A stretch of DNA of 64,000 bases from Nocardia amamiensis (GTDB lineage: Bacteria; Actinomycetota; Actinomycetes; Mycobacteriales; Mycobacteriaceae), in NCBI RefSeq assembly GCF_015477605.1, contig NZ_JADLQX010000020.1, forward strand, positions 1-64,000, given 5' to 3'. This document shows, in pieces, positions 46,980 through 56,986 of this stretch. The notes beneath the pieces are model-generated. The model saw only the letters and a program-made list of their open reading frames with translations, was not told where the DNA came from and ran no database searches. A program made the translations under genes and the position numbers. The stretch's first letter is position 1; the number at the start of each line of letters is the position of its first letter.

Positions 46980-47867
46980 TCAGTCCAAACCCGCGAACAA
47001 GTCGTGCTCCCGCCCGTCCGGCCCGACCGGACCGCGCGAACCGCGCACGAGGATGAAGTGCTCTTCCGGCAGCACCGGTTGGGCGACATTGTTCGACAGG
47101 GCGAATTCCCGCCCGGACGGCGCGACGGTGATCTGAGTGGCGTGCGCCCGCAGCGCGGCGCGCTTGGCCGTCAGCACGTCGGAGACGTCGACCGTGGTGG
47201 TCACCGCGTGGCTGGGCACGCTCGCGAGCTCGCCTTCGGCAGGCAGCCGCCAGCCCGGCGGCAGCGCGCCGGGCAAACCCTCGACGGTGCGCCGGGCCAG
47301 CGCGGCGGTGTGCAGGCGCAGCATGTCGGCGTCGGTGACCGTCCAATAGAACTTCGGAGTATCCCAGCCCTGGTCGGCCGCGGCCTGCACGGCGGCGGTG
47401 GTGATCTCGTGCGCCCGGATATGGTCGGGGTGGCCGTATCCGCCTTTGGTGTCGTACCCGACCACCACTTGCGGCCGCACCCGCAGCACCACGTCGGTGA
47501 GGGCCTGTACCGCCTCGACCCCGGAGCGCACGAACACTCGCGGTTTGCGCGCGGCGGGAGTGCCCGCCATCCCGGAATCGCGCCAGCGGCCCGCGCCGCC
47601 GAGGAAGTGCGGCGGGCCCGCGTCCAGTGCCGCCAGCGCCCGGGTCAGTTCGACGATGCGATAGCCGCCGAGCTGGTCGGCGTGTTCCGCGGCCAGCAGC
47701 GCCCATTCGTCGCCGATCACCTCGCCCTCCTCCCCGAGGGTGCAGGTGACCACGGTGACCGGCACGCCGCGACGGCGGTAGTGCGCGATCGTCCCTCCGG
47801 TGGTGATGGATTCGTCGTCCGGGTGGGCGTGCACCAGCAGCAGCCCGCCCGTTGCCGCCGAGGTCAC
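46980..47867 (-). CDS. mshB: N-acetyl-1-D-myo-inositol-2-amino-2-deoxy-alpha-D-glucopyranoside deacetylase
   Basis: 295-aa zinc deacetylase of mycothiol biosynthesis. LLLVHAHPDDESITTGGTIAHY provides His and Asp ligands and GYGHPDHIRAHEITTAA the third His. The TCTLGEEGEVIGDEWA segment is diagnostic of MshB. GTG 47867 overlaps the stop of lpqW (GTGA). Mycothiol is the main low-molecular thiol of this group. Corresponds to Rv1170. Confidence 0.94.
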   Translation of the reverse strand: MTSAATGGLLLVHAHPDDESITTGGTIAHYRRRGVPVTVVTCTLGEEGEVIGDEWALLAAEHADQLGGYRIVELTRALAALDAGPPHFLGGAGRWRDSGMAGTPAARKPRVFVRSGVEAVQALTDVVLRVRPQVVVGYDTKGGYGHPDHIRAHEITTAAVQAAADQGWDTPKFYWTVTDADMLRLHTAALARRTVEGLPGALPPGWRLPAEGELASVPSHAVTTTVDVSDVLTAKRAALRAHATQITVAPSGREFALSNNVAQPVLPEEHFILVRGSRGPVGPDGREHDLFAGLD

Positions 47868-49642
47868 GGGATCCTGCGCCACAGCGACGCGTCGCCGAAG
47901 ATGCCGACCTGGATGGCGCCGCTGAGCGAAGCTCCGTCCACCCGGGGGCCGGCCGCGGCGACGGCGTTGTCCTGCACGATCGGCAGCACCGTGGCCATAG
48001 CCCACAGTTTGGGCTCGGCCTCGGCGAGCACCCGGCCCACGTCCACCCCGCGCAGCGCTTCGTCGATCGCGGGCTGCAGGCCGGGATCACACACGCCGGA
48101 CAGGTTGCTCGGCGCCCGCTGCGCCGCCTCGGCGATGGCCTGCGCCGGGCCGGTGAGCCCGGGCACCGCGGGCGGCGGGCATCCATAGCGGGACGCCAGG
48201 ACCGTCGCCGGGTCCGAACCGGCCACCTCCCAGCCGACGATGGCGTCGACCGTGCCCTCGATCAATTCCTTGCCGTACAGCTCGTCGGCCGCGACACTGC
48301 GCACCGTCGCGTCGATGCCCGCGCTGCGCAATTGGTCGGCGGCGGTATTGGCCACCGCGAGCGCGGTGGCATCCTTGTCGACCGCACCGATGCGCACGGT
48401 CAGCGGCTTGCCGTCCTTGCCGACGGTGCGCGGCTGCGGCGCGGGCGAGGTCGGTGAGGAGGCCGGTGGCGGCTCCGGCGCCCGGCCGTATCCCGCGGCG
48501 GCGAGCAGCGCGAACGCCTCGTCCGCGGAGGGCCGCGGCGGCGCGGTGGGGGCATAACCGGGATCGGACGGTGCGAGCACTTGCGCGCGAGCCGGTTCCA
48601 CCCAATTGCCGGTCTGCGCGCCGACCGTCGCCAGCAGGTTGGGGTCGAGCAGCGCGAGCACGCCCGAGCGGACCCGCGGATCGCTCAACTCCCCTTTGCG
48701 CCCGTTGAGCACCAGTTGCAGCACACGTGACTGCGGCATGATCGCGGTCCGCACCGACGGAATCGCGCCCAGTTGCGCCTGGGTCGCCACGCCGCCGTGG
48801 ACCAAGGCCATCTGCACGTCACCGGTGCGCAGCGAGCCCGCCAGCTGCGCGGGCGTGCCGCCGCGGCGAAGCAGGATCTGGCCGGGCATGGCCGGTGTAC
48901 CCCAGAAGCGGTCGTTGCGTTCCAACAGCATCTCGTCGCGTCCGGGGTCCGCCGAGCGGATCCCGAACGGGCCTCCGGACACCCGGACGCCATTGACCTG
49001 GCCGTTCATCCCCCTGGCGAATCCGCCGGGAGCGTCTTTCAGCAGATGCGACGGCAGCAGATCCGTGAACAGCTCACGCCAGCCGGGATAGGGCTGCGAC
49101 ATCACGACGGTGACCGTCTTGCCACCCGCCGAGGAGTTCACATCCGAGATCAACCGGTATCCGACCGGATCTACGACGCCGGGTTCGGAGATCATCTCCT
49201 GCCACAGGTAGCGGAAGTCCTCCGCCGCGATCGGCGCTCCGTCCGACCAGGACGCTTCGTTGCGCAACTTGTAGGTGATCGTGAACGGTTCCTGCGCGGT
49301 CACGTCGGCGGAGAGCAGCAGCGACGAGTCGGGCACCCACGCCGTCGCTCCCGGCGTGGTCGGGCTCGGCACCGGCCGGAACGGGCTCGGCAGCACCAGC
49401 GAGGCGATGGCCGAGGTGGCGGCGGATTGATCGGAGCGCAGATGCGGATTGAAGGCCGTGCCGATGGTGTCCAAGGCGACGACGACGGTGGTCTCCGCGG
49501 GCTTGACCGGCGTGGTCTTCGGGCTGTCGGTGCTTTCGATGGGCGGCGGCGGGTTGGCCGCGCAACTGCCGATCAGCGTCAGCACTGCCATGGTCGGCAA
49601 CAACGTGCGCCACGCTGCGCGTTTTCCTGCGCCCACTTTCAC
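47864..49642 (-). CDS. lpqW: lipoprotein LpqW (substrate-binding-protein fold)
   Basis: 592-aa lipoprotein with lipobox LIGSC near residue 27 and a peptide-binding-protein (SBP family 5) fold. In mycobacteria LpqW is not a transporter subunit but steers PIM intermediates between PimE products and lipoarabinomannan; pimE lies 5 kb away here. GTG 49642 lies 8 nt after TAGAGT on the minus strand. A Pro-rich insert (EPPPASSPTSPAPQP) lies near residue 400. Corresponds to Rv1166. Confidence 0.9.
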   Translation of the reverse strand: MKVGAGKRAAWRTLLPTMAVLTLIGSCAANPPPPIESTDSPKTTPVKPAETTVVVALDTIGTAFNPHLRSDQSAATSAIASLVLPSPFRPVPSPTTPGATAWVPDSSLLLSADVTAQEPFTITYKLRNEASWSDGAPIAAEDFRYLWQEMISEPGVVDPVGYRLISDVNSSAGGKTVTVVMSQPYPGWRELFTDLLPSHLLKDAPGGFARGMNGQVNGVRVSGGPFGIRSADPGRDEMLLERNDRFWGTPAMPGQILLRRGGTPAQLAGSLRTGDVQMALVHGGVATQAQLGAIPSVRTAIMPQSRVLQLVLNGRKGELSDPRVRSGVLALLDPNLLATVGAQTGNWVEPARAQVLAPSDPGYAPTAPPRPSADEAFALLAAAGYGRAPEPPPASSPTSPAPQPRTVGKDGKPLTVRIGAVDKDATALAVANTAADQLRSAGIDATVRSVAADELYGKELIEGTVDAIVGWEVAGSDPATVLASRYGCPPPAVPGLTGPAQAIAEAAQRAPSNLSGVCDPGLQPAIDEALRGVDVGRVLAEAEPKLWAMATVLPIVQDNAVAAAGPRVDGASLSGAIQVGIFGDASLWRRIP

Positions 49643-50570
49643 GCTCGGGAACTCTACCGCAGAGTCCGGTCCGATCGCAGATTCCTGGTGTCACAAGAGT
49701 GATCGGGGATACCGATCCGATATCGCCGACGGATGAAAGCACAAGCGCACCGCGGGGTCCGCGACACCGTGCCACACCAACCTGGTCGGCAGTCGGCAAA
49801 TAATCGGAGAATCCGTACAGCCACCATTCGCAGGCCCGCAAGTGACGAGCGCAATCCATATGCACGGCGATAGCGCCGAAAATCCGTCGACCGATGGCGG
49901 TGCACGCGAAAGTGAACATTCGCGTCGACACGGCGAACGGGAAGGAAACGTCCGTGCTCGTGCGCGGCCCCCGTACCGACACTGCCGAAACGCTCGCTGT
50001 TACATACCTTGCACACCAACGGTTTTCGAGCTGTAGCGCGCCGTCACACCGACTGGCACACACAACCACATGCGCGAGCACGGTGGCCTATATACGGCGC
50101 ACAAACCCGACGGGCACAGCGTGAGAGGACGAAACTGATTCAGCGGCAGATTCCAACCGTGCCGCACAACCAAGAAAGCGGCCGCACGGTCGAAACCAAT
50201 TATTCGGACAAGCTCGGAGTTCCACGAAACGGTGCGAGACCGACACGGTGCGAGACCGGGAAGCAAGCGAATGGTCGCGGAGAATTACCTGGATACCAGC
50301 GTTCCCGAATCCCCGACCACAGGGATTACCCAACGTGCACAAACCTGAAACGAAGCAATCAGACCGTCGCGGAATCGTCCTCGGCAGTAAATTCCTCGGA
50401 AAGTCACGATGAATTGGCGCCCAGAGCTACCGCGCGACGATTCGCTGGTACTTCTCGCTCGCCGCGACCGACCACCAGGACGTCACCGGTCCGCCGCAGC
50501 GACTCCAGCACCCGCCCGGCCGCGAATCCGGCGCCACCCGCGACGCCGGATTCGCTTCCACGGCAATTGA
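49643..50570. other. 928-bp gap between lpqW and typA without a convincing gene
   Basis: Several short frames exist but none shows a known domain with a start signal. The most protein-like is 49894-50124 plus (MAVHAKVNIRVDTANGKE...). Next to the typA stop, minus-strand 50413-50570 reads GAGFAAGRVLESLRRTGDVLVVGRG, which faintly resembles the end of a universal stress protein. Its left end holds the lpqW promoter TAGAGT (49651-49656). Confidence 0.5.
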
Positions 50571-52469
<1,899 letters not shown>

Positions 52470-52624
52470 GCCTGAATCCTCCTGCTGTTAGGTGTTGGTG
52501 CTCGGCCGACCCCTGCAAACAGGTGGAGAATCGAGACTCACCGGGCATCGCGGCCAGGTACACCCTACCGGCAGTCCGGTTCCCCCAACGTTTCAGGCTT
52601 TGTACTAAGGGTATGCTAACCGCC

Positions 52625-52801
52625 GTGGGCAAGGTCAAAGCGAAGAAGGTTTCCAGTCTGAAACCGAAGAAGAAGTGCTGTCGGAAGAAGACGCGCTGCT
52701 TGAAGTGCCCCGTTGTCATCATGCGGATGAAGAAGTGCGAAGCCGCCGGGATCAGCGGCAAGGATCTGAAGAAGGCACTCAAGCAGGCGCGCGCAGCCTG
52801 A
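52625..52801 (+). CDS. 58-residue Lys/Cys-rich basic protein
   Basis: Very basic small protein with about a third lysine plus arginine and cysteines at 18, 19, 25, 28 and 38 (KKKCCRKKTRC then LKCP), suggesting a zinc ribbon that binds nucleic acid. The C-terminus is a helix GKDLKKALKQARAA. GTG 52625 lies 7 nt after TATGCT (52612-52617); ATG 52613 is an in-frame alternative. It is divergent from typA and 51 nt before the pterin dehydratase gene. Function unknown; a ribosome-associated role is a guess from composition and neighbour. Confidence 0.7.
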   Translation: MGKVKAKKVSSLKPKKKCCRKKTRCLKCPVVIMRMKKCEAAGISGKDLKKALKQARAA

Positions 52802-52852
52802 GCCCAGCGCCGCAACCGTTTCTGTGCGGCCCGATACGAGGAGTAAGGAGCT

Positions 52853-53152
52853 ATGGCACAGCAGACACTGCTCTCCGATATCGAAATCGCCGAGGCACTC
52901 ACCGAGTTGCCCGAGTGGGCGCGATCAGGGGACAGCCTGGTCCGCACCGTCAAAGCGCCCACGTTTCCCGCGGGCATCGAACTCGTGCGCGAAGTCGCCG
53001 AGGTCGCCGAGACCGCCAACCATCATCCGGACATCGACATCCGGTGGCGCAATGTCACCTTCACACTGTCCACCCACTCCGCGGGCGGGCTCACCGCGCT
53101 GGACGTCGCGCTGGCGCACGAGATCGATCGTCTCGTAACGCGGGCTGGGTGA
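52853..53152 (+). CDS. pterin-4-alpha-carbinolamine dehydratase
   Basis: 99-aa small enzyme of the PCD/DCoH family recycling 4a-hydroxytetrahydropterin. The motif ETANHHPDIDIRWRNVTFTL carries the catalytic histidines, followed by THSAGGLTALDVALAHEID. ATG 52853 follows AAGGAG with 3-nt spacing. Matches Rv1159A, which also sits beside pimE. No aromatic amino-acid hydroxylase is adjacent. Confidence 0.92.
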   Translation: MAQQTLLSDIEIAEALTELPEWARSGDSLVRTVKAPTFPAGIELVREVAEVAETANHHPDIDIRWRNVTFTLSTHSAGGLTALDVALAHEIDRLVTRAG

Positions 53153-53182
53153 ATCTGCGGCGCTTTTCACGCGCGGCGGTCG

Positions 53183-54412
53183 CTATGCGCCGCGCGCGGT
53201 ATCTTCCACGGTTACGCGCGCTTGCTCCGCTGGCCCTGATCGCACGCGGTGGCGCCCGGAGCGGATCACCCAGAGGTAGAACACCACGACGCCGAGCACG
53301 TCGACGGCGCCGAGCCAGGCCAGCACACCCGGACGTGAGATGGTCCAGATCGAATCCTGGAAGAAGGACAGCACCCACGGCACGCCGACGAGCATCGTCG
53401 CCACCCAGAAGCCCGCGATGACGCGCGCCCCGGCCACCGCACGCAGCGGCCCGTAGACCAGCCACAGCACCGTCGGCAGTAGCCACACCCAGTGATGCGA
53501 CCACGAGATGGGCGAGATCATCAGCCCGAACAGCTGCACCACGATCAACGTGCCGAGCCGGTCGTCCGGCTCCAAAGCGCGCCAGGCCAGGAATCCCAGC
53601 ACCGCGACCAGCAGCACGGCCGCGATCCACCAGTGCCCGGATTCTACGTCGTGACCGAGGATTCGGCTCAGCGCGCCGCGCAGCGACTGGTTCCACACCG
53701 AGCCCACCGGCCCGATCCGATCGGCGTCACCGAGCAAGGTGCCGAAGTACTGCCGCGCCTCGATCGGCGCGATCAAGAAGCTCACGCCCACCGTCGCGCC
53801 GAAGACGAGCGCCGACCAGGCGACGGTCGCCCACCGGCGCCGCGCCGCGAAATACAGACCGGTGATCGCGGGCGTCAGCTTGATGCCCGCGACGATGCCG
53901 ACCAGCCCGCCGGAGACCCACCATCGCGAACTGCGCACCGCGAGCATCGCGCCGAGCACCAGGAACACGTTGACCTGGCCGTAGTCCATCGTGGTGCGCA
54001 CCGGTTCCAGCCACAGCCCCAGCGCGGTCCAGCCCACCGTCGCCACCCGCCACCGCGGCTCGCGCAGCGTCTCCGCACCGAACATGAGCTCGAAACCGAT
54101 GTGCACCACCGCGTACAACGCGGCCGCGATCGCAAGCAGCCAGGCCACCGCGACGAGGGTGAACGGCAGGTAGTGCAGCGGGAAGAACACCAGTGCCGCG
54201 AACGGCGGATAGGTGAACGGCAGCGGGAAGTCCGGCGTCTTCTCCGCGTAGGTGAAGTCGTAGAGCTGATCGGTCAGCAGCGCGGCCGATCCGCCGACGT
54301 AGACGTGCAGATCGACGAGGTTCATCCCGTTCGGCGACAGCAACATCCAGAGCAACCGGGCCAGCACGGACAGACCGAGCACCGACACAGCCCATCGGAG
54401 GTGACGATTCAA
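53183..54412 (-). CDS. pimE: GT87-type mannosyltransferase PimE
   Basis: 409-aa polytopic GT-C glycosyltransferase with about ten helices. It adds an alpha-1,2-mannose to phosphatidylinositol mannosides using polyprenyl-phosphate-mannose at the outer membrane face. NGMNLVDLHVYVGG holds the conserved Asp in the first loop; TYPPFAALVFFPLHYLP, GIKLTPAITGLYF and SWSHHWVWLLP are typical of the GT87 family. The start at TTG 54412 is uncertain. Corresponds to Rv1159; LpqW at 48-49.6 kb acts in the same pathway. Confidence 0.87.
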   Translation of the reverse strand: MNRHLRWAVSVLGLSVLARLLWMLLSPNGMNLVDLHVYVGGSAALLTDQLYDFTYAEKTPDFPLPFTYPPFAALVFFPLHYLPFTLVAVAWLLAIAAALYAVVHIGFELMFGAETLREPRWRVATVGWTALGLWLEPVRTTMDYGQVNVFLVLGAMLAVRSSRWWVSGGLVGIVAGIKLTPAITGLYFAARRRWATVAWSALVFGATVGVSFLIAPIEARQYFGTLLGDADRIGPVGSVWNQSLRGALSRILGHDVESGHWWIAAVLLVAVLGFLAWRALEPDDRLGTLIVVQLFGLMISPISWSHHWVWLLPTVLWLVYGPLRAVAGARVIAGFWVATMLVGVPWVLSFFQDSIWTISRPGVLAWLGAVDVLGVVVFYLWVIRSGRHRVRSGPAEQARVTVEDTARGA

Positions 54413-54735
54413 ATCGCTGCTTTCGGCTCGAGTGCGGTGTGTCGGTTCGGCACGCCCGGACTCCGGAGTGTTCCGGCGACAGCGCGGACGGCACGGATTA
54501 GATTAGCCGCAGCGAGAATCCGCCCGGTGCCACCCTCGAACCACCGGTAACATTTACATCAAATTTCACACCAGTAACACCAGTGGCGTACTACAGTCTG
54601 CTAACACTGATCGTCCACAGCGCCATTCGGACCCTGTGGCTGTACACATAGCCGCAATGTCCCTAGAGTGACCCCCGAAACGATGGCTTTTAGCAATCGG
54701 ACCGAGTTGTACCCGAGATAAGGACGGCCAGACCA

Positions 54736-55530
54736 GTGCTTCGCACCCGAGGATCGCGGATCGCATTGTCCGCACTCGCCATCGCGGCGAGCGCCACGCT
54801 TGCCGCGCCGATGACAGCAACCGCTGCCCCCGCACCCGCGGCGACGACGCAGAGCGTTCCGATGGTCCCCGAGGGCGTACCGGTGGACGCGCTGGCCGCG
54901 CTCGCCCCGGCCATCGTCGGGGCCATCGCCGGGCCGGCGGACATCGCGAGCCCGGCGGGTATCGCGGGCCCCCAGTCGGCGATTCTGGACCAGGCGCGCA
55001 GGCTGCTCGCCACGTTGAATCTGCCGCCGCAGATCAAGTCGACGCTGGAGCGCATCATCACCTTCCTGGACGGCAGCGGCGGCGGTGGCCCCGAGGTCCC
55101 GCAGGACGGCCCGGTGATCGCGCAGTTCCTGTACCCGACCATCGGCAAGGGCTGCATCAGCCCGACCGCCGACTCCGTCGGCACCGCGCTGGCCGTGCCC
55201 GGCCCGGCCACCCTGCCGCCGCCCGGCCCGCAGGCCGGTCAGACCGGATTCGTGTTCACCGCGCTCGGCACCAAGTCGCCGACGCCGGTGCAGAACCCGC
55301 CCATGACGGTGCAGTGGCTGAACCTGGACACCCGTCAGTCCGGCGTCCTGCCGCTGACCGACGAGGCCAAGATCAACCCGGAGGGCCCCGCCACACTGTC
55401 GGCCATCGCCAACACCGGTTCCGGTCGTATCGTCGCCGTGGTCGGCGGTTCGCTGACCACCCAGGCGGGTGACGCCGAGCCGCGGACCTGCTCCTTCCTG
55501 CCGACGCTCGGGTTCTTCACCGTCGCCTGA
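54736..55530 (+). CDS. secreted Ala/Pro-rich protein (Rv1157c-like)
   Basis: 264-aa exported protein of unknown function. The signal peptide reads IALSALAIAASATLAAPMTATAAPA. A Pro/Ala-rich region precedes a conserved C-terminal half with YPTIGKGCISPTADSVGTALAVPGP, GFVFTALGTKSP and TCSFLPTLGFFTVA, containing two cysteines that may pair. GTG 54736 follows AAGGACGG. Neighbour of pimE as in M. tuberculosis. Followed by a strong hairpin. Confidence 0.85.
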   Translation: MLRTRGSRIALSALAIAASATLAAPMTATAAPAPAATTQSVPMVPEGVPVDALAALAPAIVGAIAGPADIASPAGIAGPQSAILDQARRLLATLNLPPQIKSTLERIITFLDGSGGGGPEVPQDGPVIAQFLYPTIGKGCISPTADSVGTALAVPGPATLPPPGPQAGQTGFVFTALGTKSPTPVQNPPMTVQWLNLDTRQSGVLPLTDEAKINPEGPATLSAIANTGSGRIVAVVGGSLTTQAGDAEPRTCSFLPTLGFFTVA

Positions 55531-55540
55531 GTTCGCGTCC

Positions 55541-55573
55541 GAGGGCGGCGGCTCCACCGGAGTCGCCGCCCTC
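55541..55573 (+). terminator. hairpin terminator after the Rv1157c-like gene
   Basis: GAGGGCGGCGGCTCC (55541-55555) pairs with GGAGTCGCCGCCCTC (55559-55573), 15 bp with one G-T pair and a 3-nt loop, starting 11 nt after the stop codon. No T-run. Confidence 0.8.
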
Positions 55574-55657
55574 ACGCATACCCACGGTCGCCGAGATCCC
55601 GGAAGGATCTGGCGCGATGACGTATGTCCCCGCCCGGACTGTGGTAGACCGCTAACT

Positions 55658-56017
55658 ATGGCGACCATCGATCGTTCGACACACCCGGGTCATTCGATCC
55701 GGAGCAGCCGCTCGCACCGCTCGATCCTGTCGATCCGCTCCGAAGGTTCGATCCTGTCCATCGGCTCGGCCTATTCGATCCTGTCCATCGGCAGCGTCGG
55801 CTCGGTGCTCTCGATCGGGTCCGTGGGATCGTTCGGCTCGGCGATCTCGTCGTTCTCCTTCGCCAGCCTCGGTTCGGCGTTCTCCGGTCTGTCCCGGTGG
55901 TCGCTGTTCTCCTGGCTCGGCGACCACGAGGCGCCGGACAGCCGCCCGATGCTGCGCGTCGTCCCGGACGACGAGCCCGACTTACGAGTCGCGCCCATGA
56001 GCCACTGCCAGACCTAG
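55658..56017 (+). CDS. serine-every-third-residue repeat protein
   Basis: 119-aa protein. From residue 13 to 85 every third residue is serine without exception: SIR SSR SHR SIL SIR SEG SIL SIG SAY SIL SIG SVG SVL SIG SVG SFG and so on, about 25 triplets. Hydrophobic residues fill the second position. No signal peptide is clear. A C-terminal acidic tail (DDEPDL) follows. A strict 3-residue period with a 9-residue superperiod (SILSIGSxx) suggests a beta-solenoid or polyproline-II-like fold. ATG 55658 is 7 nt after TAGACC, a near -10. The gene follows a terminator and is likely monocistronic. Function unknown. Confidence 0.7.
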   Translation: MATIDRSTHPGHSIRSSRSHRSILSIRSEGSILSIGSAYSILSIGSVGSVLSIGSVGSFGSAISSFSFASLGSAFSGLSRWSLFSWLGDHEAPDSRPMLRVVPDDEPDLRVAPMSHCQT

Positions 56018-56087
56018 CCGGCCGCCGGGCCGCCCGCGGGCACCATGAAGCCAAGCGGGGCTACCGACCGGGCTCAGCGGTACACGA

Positions 56088-56801
56088 TCACCATTGCCCG
56101 TACTCCGGAGCGAGCACATTGTTCAGATCGATGCCCACCCCGTCGATGGACCGTTTGTCGATCTCGAACTGGTGCAGGTGGGCGGCAGGGTGCACGAAGC
56201 CGTCCGGCGTGCCCCAATCGTGCTGCCAGTACCAAGAACACAGTCCCGCGGCGGTAGCCAGCTCGATGGTCGGGGCGTTCGCGTAGACGCCGGTCCTCTC
56301 CTTGCCGAGCACGGCCTGCCAACCCAGCAAGTACGGCGCGATCATGGTGGCGAAGTCGGCCGCCGAGGGGTTGTCATCGATGGACGCGTAGATCGGCACG
56401 TGGTCCGGGCCGCCGGCGGCGCGATGCAGGGCGAGTCCGCGCTCGGCGTGCCGCTTGCCCGCCTCCAGCCCGCCACGCCAGTCCGCGGTCGGCCCTTTGC
56501 CGAATTGATAGCACGACACGATCCGCAGATCCGCCTCTTTCAGCCGCTCGACTTCGGTGACGCGCAGCGGCTTGCCCGCCATCCACTCGGCGCCGGGCCT
56601 GCGATCGGAGACATAGCGAATGACGCCGAGGTGCCCCGCCTCCTTGATCGCCGCGGCCGAGGGTACGCCGCCCGCGTAATCGATCAGGGTTCCGAGCGGG
56701 GGTCCGGCTGAGGCCGGAGCCGTCCCGGCGGCCACACCGACGGCGGCCGCCGCGGCCGCGTAGACGAATAGATCCCGCCGGGATACCGAATGAGAACGCA
56801 T
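56088..56801 (-). CDS. Tat-exported DUF1906 glycoside-hydrolase-like protein
   Basis: 237-aa protein with a twin-arginine signal (SRRDLFVYAAAAAAVGVAAG). The mature part is a DUF1906 TIM-barrel: GTLIDYAGGVPSAAAIKEAGHLGVIRYVSD, LRIVSCYQFGKGPTADWRGG, VPIYASIDDNP, TGVYANAPTIE and CSWYWQHDWGTPDG. The M. tuberculosis relative Rv2525c is Tat-exported and linked to cell-wall homeostasis. ATG 56801 follows GAAGGAG by 6 nt. Confidence 0.9.
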   Translation of the reverse strand: MRSHSVSRRDLFVYAAAAAAVGVAAGTAPASAGPPLGTLIDYAGGVPSAAAIKEAGHLGVIRYVSDRRPGAEWMAGKPLRVTEVERLKEADLRIVSCYQFGKGPTADWRGGLEAGKRHAERGLALHRAAGGPDHVPIYASIDDNPSAADFATMIAPYLLGWQAVLGKERTGVYANAPTIELATAAGLCSWYWQHDWGTPDGFVHPAAHLHQFEIDKRSIDGVGIDLNNVLAPEYGQW

Positions 56802-56986
56802 CGTGGACTCCTTCGCGCGACCCGACATGGATGGCAGCGTGCCCGGCGCACCTTCCCCTAACCATCGCGCGCCGGGAGCCTCGAACGTGTACTCATTTCA
56901 CCATATTCACAAGGGAACCGCTAGACCCAGGAGACACATATTTCACATTGGTCACACGCCCGATTCGTGCGGTATCGGCAGGCCGA

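Noticed and set aside
49894-50124. 76-codon plus-strand frame starting MAVHAKVNIRV
   Set aside because: Protein-like at the start, but there is no ribosome-binding site or leaderless hexamer and its second half looks random.
50413-50570. Possible universal-stress-protein C-terminal remnant after typA
   Set aside because: Only a loose pattern (G...G...VLVV) over about 40 residues; too weak to call without a search.
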